Positions 17,650-27,312 of a stretch of DNA of 64,000 bases are shown piece by piece. The notes under the pieces are model-generated. The model had not been told where the DNA came from, made no database searches, and saw nothing but the letters and a program-made list of their open reading frames with translations. The position numbers were made by a program, and so were the translations under genes. The first letter of the stretch is position 1. Each line of letters begins with the position of its first letter. The DNA is taken from positions 1 to 64,000 of the forward strand of contig JAKITD010000004.1 in NCBI GenBank assembly GCA_021648265.1. Reading direction: 5' to 3'. Source of the DNA: Flavobacteriaceae bacterium (GTDB lineage Bacteria > Bacteroidota > Bacteroidia > Flavobacteriales > Flavobacteriaceae).

Positions 17650-20565
17650 TTATTTTACAATTACTCTTCCAGTTTTAAAAGTAGTTGTGTTTTTACCTCC
17701 AACTCGAATTAAATACACTCCACTTTCAACATTAGAAAGGTCTATATTCATTCTATAACTTCCTCCGTTATTTTCAACTAATTTAACTCCTAATTGTTGT
17801 CCAAGCATATTGTAAATAGCCATATAAACAGTACCATCAAATTCACTATTAAAAATTACTTCAAAATTATTATTATCTATAGAAGTAATAATTAAATTGG
17901 AATTATTAATCACAAAATCATTAACTCCCAACACTCCTATATTAGCTGTATAATCTTCTGTTTCACCAAATGTTGTCTCTTCGCAAGCATCTGCTGGAAC
18001 AGGTGCGTTCCAGTTAGTTTTTGCTCGCATTATATGTTCCCCTATTGTTGCGTTTGCTGGTATTACCAAATCGAAAGTTTCAGTATAACTTCCAGCACCT
18101 TGACCAGATGCTATAATGTAATCATTTACTACTAGCTCATTAGTAGTAAAAGTAAAGTCATCATTAAAATCTATCCAAACATTTACGTGTTGGTTACCCC
18201 ACCCAGTAGTAACTGTTAAGCTATTTGTTGAACCTGGTGCTAAATTTGCAATTAAGTTGGAAAAATCACCATACCCTTCACAGCCTGAGGGATTATTAAT
18301 CTCTGCAATACTAAATAATTGAAATCCATCTCCAAGTGAGCAATCTCCAGACGGTTGGCATAGCATGTTTGTTACAACAACAATTACTTCATTATTACTA
18401 TTATCTTGGTCTCCGCTTAATGTTGTGGATACTGTTAGGTTATAATTTCCTAAAGTCGAAAAATCTGCTTGTTCTGTAAAACTAAATGAGACTTCTTCTT
18501 CGGAAGCAATTGGTCCTACAAAAGTTTCAACAACTGGAGATCCACCATCAATTACATATTGTAGGTCAAAATTAGACTGCGTAGAAGCACCGTAATTTTT
18601 AATTGTAACAGCTATTGTTTCCATACCTAATCCAGATCCTGAAGATGGAGCAGTAATTTCTAAAGCACCAACATCATTACTAAATAAATAAGTTACCTCT
18701 TTTATAAATGTATCGTTAGGAGAAAATTCATCACCGCTTAAATTAGTTTTAATTTCTATGGAATATGTTTGCCCTAAAGTTGATAAATCTACAGTTTGAG
18801 CAAACGTATAATTTTCAACTCCATTTGTGGCTACTGTTCCGTTAAACACTTCAGAGGCAACTAAACTACCATCAACTCTTAATTCAACTGGAATATTAGA
18901 TTGAGGATCTAAACCAAAATTACGAATACTCACTGTTACTGTTTCTGCATTGGTTAAAATTCCATTATTTGGACTTGAAATACCACTAATCCCAACATCA
19001 TTAGCAAATCCACCAGACAATGTAAATGAAGCTACTTGGGTTCTCCATTGGTTGGTTGCTGTAAAATATTCTGCCGTATGCCAAAAAGTAAAGTTATCTG
19101 GATCCATAGTTAAATGTGAGTAATCTCCAAACCTGTTTGAGAAAGTTTGCACTCCTACTCCATCTACAATGGTTGTTTCTACAACTGTCATCTGTCCTAA
19201 CGGATCTCCATCAAAACGTCCAGTATATCTAATACCTACAGGAAGTGTAGGACTTGCAATATTAAACCCTAAACCAATATTTCCTGCGGCATCCATTGCT
19301 GCACTTCCCATAAAACGAGATAAACCATCTGCTGGTGCATACGTTCCTTCTTGAAAAACGGTCCAAGGATTTACATCATCATTACGTAATTCAATCCAAC
19401 GAATTCCTGAAGTATCAGCTCCATCGATATCGTCATTAAAAGTAATTACCCAAGAATTATGAGTGCCAAAACTTCTATAATTAGCAGCAAATGAAACGAT
19501 ACCACCAATCATATCTATTTTTTGTCCAGTTCCAGGTTGCTCTACATCACCAGTTCCAAATGGTGCAAATACAGAATTAAAAGGATCGGTAGGGATTTCT
19601 AAGGGTGAAGATATGGTTGAGTTTCCTGGCACCACAAAATCAACATCAATTTCCCATACTTTTAAATGATCGAAAGTAACTCCTGCCCAACCATCATCTT
19701 GTAAATAAATAATGTAACCTGGTATATCTGCTGGAAAAGAAGTTCCTAATAAATTTGCAGGCTCTGGACTTAATACTGTATTTGGATTTTGCGTATTTCC
19801 TGGTAATGGAAATCCAATAATTTGAGGATTAGCACCACCTGCAATCATTACATTTTTATCGATAGCATATACCTTATTACTTCCGCCTTTATTGGCAGTT
19901 AAATAATAAGCATCTGGCCAAACCGCATAATGTGGGTAATCTGGAAAAGCGTCTAATGAAAATTGATATACATTATAAGCTCCTGTTGGATCATTAGTAA
20001 CTGAAATACCAATTGCAAGTCCATTACTTACCGAGCCAAATTGACTCACAAAATAGCGATCTGCTAATTGATCATACAAAACAATAGGATCTCCTGCATT
20101 TGTGCCCATACTCAAAAAACTACCTAAAGACACTGGTCCTGCTATTACATTTCCTGTTTTGTCAAATATTTTAATTTGTGAATTTACTGCATGAACATAA
20201 TGATTGGGTCCAACTGCTCCTGTAGGGTCTGGTGGTGTAGCACCTGTATTATCAAATCCTGTGAAATTTTGCTCTAGAGCATAGGTCTGAATTCCTCCAA
20301 TACTACTTTGAATCTTCGTATTAATATCATTAAAAGGAAGTGCATCCCCATTTACTTTTGCATTAAAACGTGATCTGTTAGGAAAAATAGTCATCGTTTT
20401 AACATCGTCCGTACTATACTCCGCTACAACTGGAAAATCCCTTAATGGGATAGTCGTTCCTACAAATGTTCCTTGAATTATTTCTACTGGAGAAAATGAT
20501 TCTTGTGCCATCATCCCACTACTAAAAAGAAGTGCAACGAATGCAAATAATATTTTTGTTTTCAT
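17650..20565 (-). CDS. Large secreted protein with CARDB-like and GEVED domains and T9SS sorting tail
   Basis: Signal peptide; repeated NDVGISGISSPNNGILTNAETVTVSIRNFG / NDVGALEITAPSSG (CARDB-like); VWIDFNDDFTFTTNE...GEHIMRAKTNW...GETEDYTANI (GEVED); C-terminal NVESGVYLIRVGGKNTTTFKTGRVIVK. Confidence 0.88.
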   Translation of the reverse strand: MKTKILFAFVALLFSSGMMAQESFSPVEIIQGTFVGTTIPLRDFPVVAEYSTDDVKTMTIFPNRSRFNAKVNGDALPFNDINTKIQSSIGGIQTYALEQNFTGFDNTGATPPDPTGAVGPNHYVHAVNSQIKIFDKTGNVIAGPVSLGSFLSMGTNAGDPIVLYDQLADRYFVSQFGSVSNGLAIGISVTNDPTGAYNVYQFSLDAFPDYPHYAVWPDAYYLTANKGGSNKVYAIDKNVMIAGGANPQIIGFPLPGNTQNPNTVLSPEPANLLGTSFPADIPGYIIYLQDDGWAGVTFDHLKVWEIDVDFVVPGNSTISSPLEIPTDPFNSVFAPFGTGDVEQPGTGQKIDMIGGIVSFAANYRSFGTHNSWVITFNDDIDGADTSGIRWIELRNDDVNPWTVFQEGTYAPADGLSRFMGSAAMDAAGNIGLGFNIASPTLPVGIRYTGRFDGDPLGQMTVVETTIVDGVGVQTFSNRFGDYSHLTMDPDNFTFWHTAEYFTATNQWRTQVASFTLSGGFANDVGISGISSPNNGILTNAETVTVSIRNFGLDPQSNIPVELRVDGSLVASEVFNGTVATNGVENYTFAQTVDLSTLGQTYSIEIKTNLSGDEFSPNDTFIKEVTYLFSNDVGALEITAPSSGSGLGMETIAVTIKNYGASTQSNFDLQYVIDGGSPVVETFVGPIASEEEVSFSFTEQADFSTLGNYNLTVSTTLSGDQDNSNNEVIVVVTNMLCQPSGDCSLGDGFQLFSIAEINNPSGCEGYGDFSNLIANLAPGSTNSLTVTTGWGNQHVNVWIDFNDDFTFTTNELVVNDYIIASGQGAGSYTETFDLVIPANATIGEHIMRAKTNWNAPVPADACEETTFGETEDYTANIGVLGVNDFVINNSNLIITSIDNNNFEVIFNSEFDGTVYMAIYNMLGQQLGVKLVENNGGSYRMNIDLSNVESGVYLIRVGGKNTTTFKTGRVIVK

Positions 20566-20684
20566 AATAATTTTATTTTTGTTTAAGTTGTGTAATATAC
20601 ACCATTATATAATGAAGTATAAAATCAAATTAAATATTTTAAAATACTACCTTTGTATTTTAAAAACCGTGATAAAATTAAACG

Positions 20685-23600
20685 ATGATTCACTTTTTCG
20701 GAGACCTTAAAAACACCCTTTTTACTGTCCAAACTTCCTCCCTACTTTCAGTAAATGAAATAGACAAACTACAATGGCTTTTTGGCGACCAACCTAAAAT
20801 AAATGAATCCGTAATCGCGGATTTTTTTATTGGACCTCGTGCCACAATGATTACGCCTTGGAGTACCAATGCTGTTGAAATTACCCAGAATATGGGAATT
20901 GAAGGAATTATTCGTATTGAAGAATTTTATTCGGTTGCTAAAGACTTTTCAGATTTTGATCCGATGCTTTCTCAAAAATATTCGGAATTAAATCAAGATA
21001 TTTTTACCATTGATATTCAGCCAGAAGCGATCATTGAAATTGAAGATATCAATGCGTATAATCAAGCAGAAGGGTTGGCATTAAACAATGAAGAAGTTGG
21101 TTATTTAGAAGATCTTTCAAAAAAGCTAAACAGAAAATTAACCGATAGTGAAGTATTTGGTTTCAGTCAAGTGAATAGCGAACATTGTCGTCATAAAATA
21201 TTTAACGGTACTTTTATTATTGATGGAGAAGAAATGCCTTCTTCCCTATTCAAATTGATTAAAAAAACTTCTAAAGAAAATCCAAATACAATTGTCTCTG
21301 CCTATAAAGACAATGTTGCTTTTGTAGAAGGTCCTAAAGTGGTTCAGTTTGCTCCTAAAAGTGCCGACAAGCCTGATTTTTATCAGAATACAGATTTTGA
21401 ATCTGTAATTTCTATAAAAGCCGAAACACACAATTTTCCTACTACCGTTGAACCTTTTAATGGTGCCGCTACAGGAAGTGGAGGAGAAATTAGAGACCGT
21501 TTGGCTGGCGGAAAAGGTTCACTTCCATTAGCAGGAACCGCTGTTTATATGACATCTTATTCTAGACTACCCTTCGATACTTCGACAAGCTCAGCATACC
21601 ACTCCGCTCAAGGAAAGCCCTGGGAAAAAACAATGGAAGCAAGAGATTGGCTATATCAAACTCCTTTAGATATTTTAATAAAAGCGAGTAATGGCGCTTC
21701 CGACTTCGGAAATAAATTCGGACAACCACTCATCACAGGATCTGTTTTAACTTTTGAAAACGAAACCGATAATAGAAAATTGGGGTACGATAAAGTAATC
21801 ATGCAAGCTGGAGGAATTGGCTACGGAAAAAGAGATCAAGCCATAAAAGGCATTCCTAAAGAAGGAGATAAAATTGTAATTCTAGGTGGTGAAAATTATA
21901 GAATCGGAATGGGTGGTGCTGCAGTTTCCTCTGCAGATACAGGAGAATTTTCAAGCGGAATTGAATTAAACGCCATTCAACGTTCCAATCCCGAAATGCA
22001 AAAACGTGCTGCCAATGCCATTCGTGGGATGGTAGAGTCTGAAGAAAACACGATTGTTTCTATTCACGATCACGGAGCTGGAGGACACTTAAATTGTTTA
22101 AGTGAATTGGTAGAAGAAACAGGTGGAAAAATAGATTTAGATCAACTTCCTGTAGGCGATCCTACCCTTTCGGCAAAAGAGATTATAGGAAACGAATCGC
22201 AAGAACGTATGGGCTTAGTGATTGGTAAAAAAGACATTGCCCAATTAGAACGAGTTGCTAAAAGAGAACGTTCGCCAATGTACGAAGTTGGTGAAGTAAC
22301 AGGCGATAATAAATTTACATTTGAGAGTAAAACTACTTGTGAAAAACCAATGGATTTCGAGCTAGAAGATATGTTTGGAAGCTCTCCAAAAACAGTGATG
22401 AATGATGTTACTGTAAAACGTGAATATTCAAATCCATCGTACGAATCTTCTAAAATAAAAGAATATTTAATAGATGTACTATCTCTTGAAGCAGTAGCGT
22501 CTAAAGATTGGCTAACCAACAAAGTAGATCGTTGTGTAACTGGCAAAGTTGCCAAACAACAATGTGTAGGTCCTTTGCAATTACCTTTAAATAATTGTGG
22601 TGTAATGGCGTTAGATTATAAGGGAAAAGAAGGAGTTGCAACCTCTATTGGGCACGCTCCTATTTCGGCTTTAATCGACCCTGTTGCAGGCTCCAGAAAC
22701 GCTATTGCAGAATCCTTATCCAATATTATTTGGGCACCTTTAGAAGAAGGATTAAAAAGTATTTCGCTTTCTGCCAATTGGATGTGGCCTTGTAATAATG
22801 AAGGTGAAGATGCACGTTTATATAAAGCAGTAGAAGGTGTTTCGGAATTTGCTATCGAATTAGGAATCAATGTTCCTACCGGAAAGGATTCTCTTTCAAT
22901 GAAACAGAAATACAAAGATGAAGAAGTAATTGCTCCAGGAACAGTGATTATTACTGCAGCTGGACATTGTAAGGATATTAAAAAGGTGGTAGAACCTGTA
23001 CTTCAGAAAAACAAAGGAAGTATTTATTATATCAACATCTCGAAAGATGATTATAAACTAGGAGGCTCTTCTTTTGCACAGACTTTAAGTGCTATTGGAA
23101 ATGAAGCTCCTACCATAAAAGATGCTAATTATGTTGCGACTGTTTTTAATACGATGCAACAATTAATTTCAGACAATCAAATAGTAGCTGGGCACGATGT
23201 CGCTTCAGGTGGATTAATCACAACACTTCTTGAAATGTGCTTTGCTGACACTAATTTAGGAGCGGTTTTAAATCTTTCTGAATTAAAAGAAAACGATTTA
23301 GTGAAAATTCTTTTTTCTGAAAACAACGGAATTGTATTCCAAGCTTCAGAAGATAGTTTAGTTGAAAAAGTACTTTCAGAAAGCAATATTAACTTTATAA
23401 AAATAGGTACTGTAACTGAAGCGGAAACCCTTCAGATAAAACATAACAATCAGAATTTATCTTTTAATATTCCTGAAATGCGGGATGCTTGGTATAAAAC
23501 TTCGTATTTATTAGACCAACAACAAAGTGGTGTAGCAAAAGCAACTGAGCGGTTTGAGAATTATAAAAATCAGCCTTTAAACTTTAAGTTTCCTGAGCAA

Positions 23601-24398
23601 TTTACGGGCGCTTCTCCCGAATTACTCGGGACGCTCAGCGACCAACACACAAGACCAAAAGCAGCTATCATTCGTGAAAAAGGATCCAACTCAGAACGTG
23701 AAATGGCAAATGCTATGTATTTGGCAGGTTTTGATGTAAAAGATGTTCATATGACCGATTTAATTGAAGGTCGAGAAACGCTGGAAGACATTAAGTTTAT
23801 TGCTGCGGTTGGAGGTTTTTCTAACTCAGATGTTCTTGGTTCAGCAAAAGGTTGGGCAGGTGCATTTTTATATAATGAAAAAGCAAATAAAGCCCTGAAA
23901 GATTTCTTTGCAAAAGAGGATACACTTTCATTGGGAGTTTGTAATGGCTGTCAGTTATTCATTGAACTAGGATTAATTAATCCTGAAGATGAAGAGAAGC
24001 CAAAAATGCTTCATAATGATAGTGGTAAGTTTGAATGTACCTTTACTTCGGTAGAAATTCAGGAAAATAATTCGGTGATGTTATCCTCTCTTAAAGGTAG
24101 TACTTTAGGGATTTGGGCGGCTCACGGAGAAGGAAAATTCAGTTTCCCAAAAAGTGAAGATCATTATAACATTGTTGGTAAATATGGTTACGAAGGTTTC
24201 CCTGCCAATCCTAACGGAAGTGATTTTAACACCGCGATGCTTACCGATACCACCGGAAGACATTTAGTAATGATGCCACATTTGGAGCGTTCTACTTTTC
24301 CTTGGAACTGGGCGCATTATCCAAGCGATAGAAACGATGAGGTTTCGCCTTGGTTAGAAGCTTTTGTAAATGCTCGCAAATGGTTGGAGAGCAAATAG
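20685..24398 (+). CDS. purL: Phosphoribosylformylglycinamidine synthase (large single-chain PurL)
   Basis: SEVFGFSQVNSEHCRHKIFNGTF, KAETHNFPTTVEPFNGAATGSGGEIRDR, C-terminal glutaminase VCNGCQLFIELGL...MMPHLERSTFPWNW. Confidence 0.96.
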   Translation: MIHFFGDLKNTLFTVQTSSLLSVNEIDKLQWLFGDQPKINESVIADFFIGPRATMITPWSTNAVEITQNMGIEGIIRIEEFYSVAKDFSDFDPMLSQKYSELNQDIFTIDIQPEAIIEIEDINAYNQAEGLALNNEEVGYLEDLSKKLNRKLTDSEVFGFSQVNSEHCRHKIFNGTFIIDGEEMPSSLFKLIKKTSKENPNTIVSAYKDNVAFVEGPKVVQFAPKSADKPDFYQNTDFESVISIKAETHNFPTTVEPFNGAATGSGGEIRDRLAGGKGSLPLAGTAVYMTSYSRLPFDTSTSSAYHSAQGKPWEKTMEARDWLYQTPLDILIKASNGASDFGNKFGQPLITGSVLTFENETDNRKLGYDKVIMQAGGIGYGKRDQAIKGIPKEGDKIVILGGENYRIGMGGAAVSSADTGEFSSGIELNAIQRSNPEMQKRAANAIRGMVESEENTIVSIHDHGAGGHLNCLSELVEETGGKIDLDQLPVGDPTLSAKEIIGNESQERMGLVIGKKDIAQLERVAKRERSPMYEVGEVTGDNKFTFESKTTCEKPMDFELEDMFGSSPKTVMNDVTVKREYSNPSYESSKIKEYLIDVLSLEAVASKDWLTNKVDRCVTGKVAKQQCVGPLQLPLNNCGVMALDYKGKEGVATSIGHAPISALIDPVAGSRNAIAESLSNIIWAPLEEGLKSISLSANWMWPCNNEGEDARLYKAVEGVSEFAIELGINVPTGKDSLSMKQKYKDEEVIAPGTVIITAAGHCKDIKKVVEPVLQKNKGSIYYINISKDDYKLGGSSFAQTLSAIGNEAPTIKDANYVATVFNTMQQLISDNQIVAGHDVASGGLITTLLEMCFADTNLGAVLNLSELKENDLVKILFSENNGIVFQASEDSLVEKVLSESNINFIKIGTVTEAETLQIKHNNQNLSFNIPEMRDAWYKTSYLLDQQQSGVAKATERFENYKNQPLNFKFPEQFTGASPELLGTLSDQHTRPKAAIIREKGSNSEREMANAMYLAGFDVKDVHMTDLIEGRETLEDIKFIAAVGGFSNSDVLGSAKGWAGAFLYNEKANKALKDFFAKEDTLSLGVCNGCQLFIELGLINPEDEEKPKMLHNDSGKFECTFTSVEIQENNSVMLSSLKGSTLGIWAAHGEGKFSFPKSEDHYNIVGKYGYEGFPANPNGSDFNTAMLTDTTGRHLVMMPHLERSTFPWNWAHYPSDRNDEVSPWLEAFVNARKWLESK
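21568..21611. repeat. Repeat-like insertion inside purL coding sequence
   Basis: tacccttcgatacttcgacaagctcagcataccactccgctcaa resembles the ACCCTTCG...CCGCTCA(A)GG repeats at 3.4-4.1 kb; encodes LPFDTSTSSAYHSAQ in frame. Confidence 0.65.
23606..23643. repeat. Second palindromic repeat-like insertion inside purL coding sequence
   Basis: gggcgcttcTCCCGAattacTCGGGAcgctcagcgacc; flanks match the CTTC...CGCTCAGTGACC repeat with a different central stem. Confidence 0.55.
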
Positions 24399-24463
24399 TA
24401 AAAATGAACTACCCCGAGGCAGAGCGTCGAGGAACTCTATAGATTAAATATTTTAAATAACGT

Positions 24464-24495
24464 AAAGACTATCAAGTTTTGGTAGTCTTTTTTTT
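24464..24495 (+). terminator. Rho-independent terminator downstream of purL
   Basis: AAAGACTA(t)C aagttttG(g)TAGTCTTT followed by a T-run. Confidence 0.8.
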
Positions 24496-24626
24496 GTTAA
24501 AAATTATTATTCAATACAATTTCAAATAAAATATAATGGCTTAATTTATTCTACTTCAATATTTCATAGTAACTTTACACTAAATTAACGTCTGCTACGT
24601 TAACGATATAAAATATATCAATTGCT

Positions 24627-27020
24627 ATGAAAAAATTACTACTCCTCATATTGTTTGTAACGATACAATTTACGTTTGCTCAAAATGTTCAAGAAAAATA
24701 TCAAAGAGCAAAAATAAATTACACACAACCTAATGATTTAAGTAAGTTAGAGTCTCTAGGAATACCTGTAGATCACGGAACTCATAAACGCGGTTATTTT
24801 GTTATTTCAGATTTTTCGATTTCAGAAATTAAAAAGGCTAGAAACGCAGGTTATCAAGTAGATATTTTAATTGAAGATTCCAAAGAGTATTTCCTTCAAC
24901 AAAACAGTTTAAACAAAGCACCAGAAAGAAACCTTACTTGTAGTGAAGAAGTTAATGATTACCAAACTCCTGCCAATTTCAACTTAGGAAGCATGGGAGG
25001 TTATTTAACCTACCAAGAAATGTTAGATGAGCTAGACCAAATGAAAGCATTGTATCCAAATTTAATAACCGCCAAAGAAAACATTAGTACCTTTTTAACC
25101 GAAGGGCAAGCCGATAACTCCACAACACCTTCTATTGGTGGCAACGGAATTAAATGGGTAAAAATTAGCGATAATCCCAATACTTCATCAGAAGGTGAGC
25201 CACAGATATTATATTCAGCCATTCATCATGCTCGTGAGCCTGCCTCCTTGTCGCAGTTAATATTTTATATGTGGTATTTGTTAGAAAACTATGATAGCAG
25301 TCCAGAAATACAAAGTATCGTAAACAACACCGAATTATATTTTGTTCCTGTTCTAAACCCTGACGGGTATTTATATAATGAAAAAACAGATCCTAATGGT
25401 GGTGGTTTTTGGAGAAAAAATCGTAAAAATGGCTACGGAGTAGATAATAACCGTAATTACGATTATTATATTAACGGAGATCCAAATGATAATGTTTGGG
25501 GAGGAGAAGGAACCTCAACAGACCCTTCCAGTGGAGTATATGCAGGAACAGGTCCTTTTTCAGAAATTGAAAATCAGGCAATGAAATGGTTTGTAGAGAA
25601 CCACGATTTTGTAATGGCTTTTAATAATCATTCTTATGGTGAATTATTATTATTACCGTATGGTTATACTAGTAATGTTCCCACTCCTGAACATGATTTA
25701 TTTGTTGGGGTTTCTGAAGAATTAGTATCTCAAAATGGATATAACAATATTTTATCCTCAGAATTATATCCAGCTGCTGGCGATAGTGATGATTTTATGT
25801 ATGGAACCACTGGTACTCATAATAAAATATATGCTTTTACTCCAGAAATTGGATCTTCATTTTGGCCACCATCAAACCAAATAGAAAATATTTGCAAGGA
25901 AATGATGTATCTTAATATAACCGCAGCAAAAATGGTTAATAATTACGCTGCTTTAACAGATACTTCAGAAAATTTTATAGGAATAGGAACTACAAACGAA
26001 TTTACTTTTAATTTAAAAAGATTAGGGGTTTCTGGAAATGGGAATTTTTCAGTAAGCATTAACCCTATCTCTTCAAATATTATTTCTGTGGGAAATCCTG
26101 TCAATTTTAATAATTTAGATCCATTAGAAGAGGTAAATAGCGAGATAACTTATACTCTAAATACAGGTATTAATTCTGGTGAATCTATTTTATTTGAAAT
26201 AACTGTTACTAATGGGAGTTATGATGAGATTACTCTAATTACTAAATTTTATGGTTCTTTAATTGCTATTTTTGAAGATAACGGAGATAGCGCAACAGCT
26301 AATTTTAATAATAATGGCTGGGACACTACCAACACTACTTATGTTTCGCCACCAAGCTCAATTACAGATTCTCCAAACGGCAATTATCAAAACAATGAAT
26401 ATAAAACAATTACTCTCTTAAATGAAGTAGATTTATCTTCTGCTATTGGTGCAAATATTACATTTCATGCTAAATGGGATATTGAAAATAATTGGGATTA
26501 TACACAGTTTGAAGTTTCTATAGACAATGGAAATACTTGGATTCCTCAATGTGGAAAATATACTAATGAAGGAAGTAGTAATAATGGACAACCTACAGGA
26601 GAACCCTTATACGACGGAACTCAAAACGATTGGGTATTGGAAGAAATTAATTTAAGTGATTATTTAGGAGAACAAATTTTGGTTCGTTTTCAATTTGAAT
26701 CGGATGGGTTTCAAAGAGCTGACGGATTCTATTTTGATGATTTAAAAATTAATATATTGGATGAAACTCTTGGTGCTTCCAGTTTCTCTGAAACGGTATT
26801 TACTGTATATCCAAATCCTGTTAAAAATTTACTAAATATCAATACCAGTTCCACTAATTATTCTGTTGAAATCTATACTATACAAGGGCAATTAATTACT
26901 AAAATTAAGAATGTTTCAACAACACAAACTATCGATTTTAGTGCATATACTACTGGCATTTATTTTATGAGAATCGTTTCAGGAAGTACTTCTAGAACTT
27001 TTAAGATTGTGAAGGAGTAG
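24627..27020 (+). CDS. M14 family zinc carboxypeptidase with T9SS sorting tail
   Basis: YSAIHHAREPASLSQ zinc site, FVPVLNPDGYLYNE, AFNNHSYGELLLLPYG, EIGSSFWPP; C-terminal YPNPVKNLLNINTSSTNYSVEIYTIQGQ...FKIVKE. Confidence 0.92.
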   Translation: MKKLLLLILFVTIQFTFAQNVQEKYQRAKINYTQPNDLSKLESLGIPVDHGTHKRGYFVISDFSISEIKKARNAGYQVDILIEDSKEYFLQQNSLNKAPERNLTCSEEVNDYQTPANFNLGSMGGYLTYQEMLDELDQMKALYPNLITAKENISTFLTEGQADNSTTPSIGGNGIKWVKISDNPNTSSEGEPQILYSAIHHAREPASLSQLIFYMWYLLENYDSSPEIQSIVNNTELYFVPVLNPDGYLYNEKTDPNGGGFWRKNRKNGYGVDNNRNYDYYINGDPNDNVWGGEGTSTDPSSGVYAGTGPFSEIENQAMKWFVENHDFVMAFNNHSYGELLLLPYGYTSNVPTPEHDLFVGVSEELVSQNGYNNILSSELYPAAGDSDDFMYGTTGTHNKIYAFTPEIGSSFWPPSNQIENICKEMMYLNITAAKMVNNYAALTDTSENFIGIGTTNEFTFNLKRLGVSGNGNFSVSINPISSNIISVGNPVNFNNLDPLEEVNSEITYTLNTGINSGESILFEITVTNGSYDEITLITKFYGSLIAIFEDNGDSATANFNNNGWDTTNTTYVSPPSSITDSPNGNYQNNEYKTITLLNEVDLSSAIGANITFHAKWDIENNWDYTQFEVSIDNGNTWIPQCGKYTNEGSSNNGQPTGEPLYDGTQNDWVLEEINLSDYLGEQILVRFQFESDGFQRADGFYFDDLKINILDETLGASSFSETVFTVYPNPVKNLLNINTSSTNYSVEIYTIQGQLITKIKNVSTTQTIDFSAYTTGIYFMRIVSGSTSRTFKIVKE

Positions 27021-27061
27021 TAGCAGTCTCTAATTGATAATTGTATTTAGATGAAAATTGA

Positions 27062-27222
27062 CTCTCGCTGATTGCGCAGATGTTCGCAGATTTTTTAGTT
27101 TGTGAGGTGATTGATGAAGCACCGATACCGCTATCGCCTACTCAATTACTTTTGTTGGTGATTAATATTGATTTTGGAAGGTTCATGAGTTTGCTTCGTC
27201 GTATCCTCCTCGTAAAGACATT
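27062..27222. repeat. Composite of degraded intergenic repeats
   Basis: ctctcgctgattgcgcagatgttcgcag (27062-27089), and on the minus strand gtctttacgaggaggatacgacgaagcaaactc (~27186-27220), resembling common Bacteroidota intergenic repeats. Confidence 0.5.
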
Positions 27223-27312
27223 TGATTTTTCAACTTATATTATGTGCACGTTTTTTATTTCAAAAATCGGAAGTTTTTTCCTATTTTGCAGTCTATACAA
27301 AAACACGCCTTT

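Noticed and set aside
22142-22915. Antisense ORFs inside purL
   Set aside because: Shadow ORFs from codon bias; sense strand is an unambiguous PurL.
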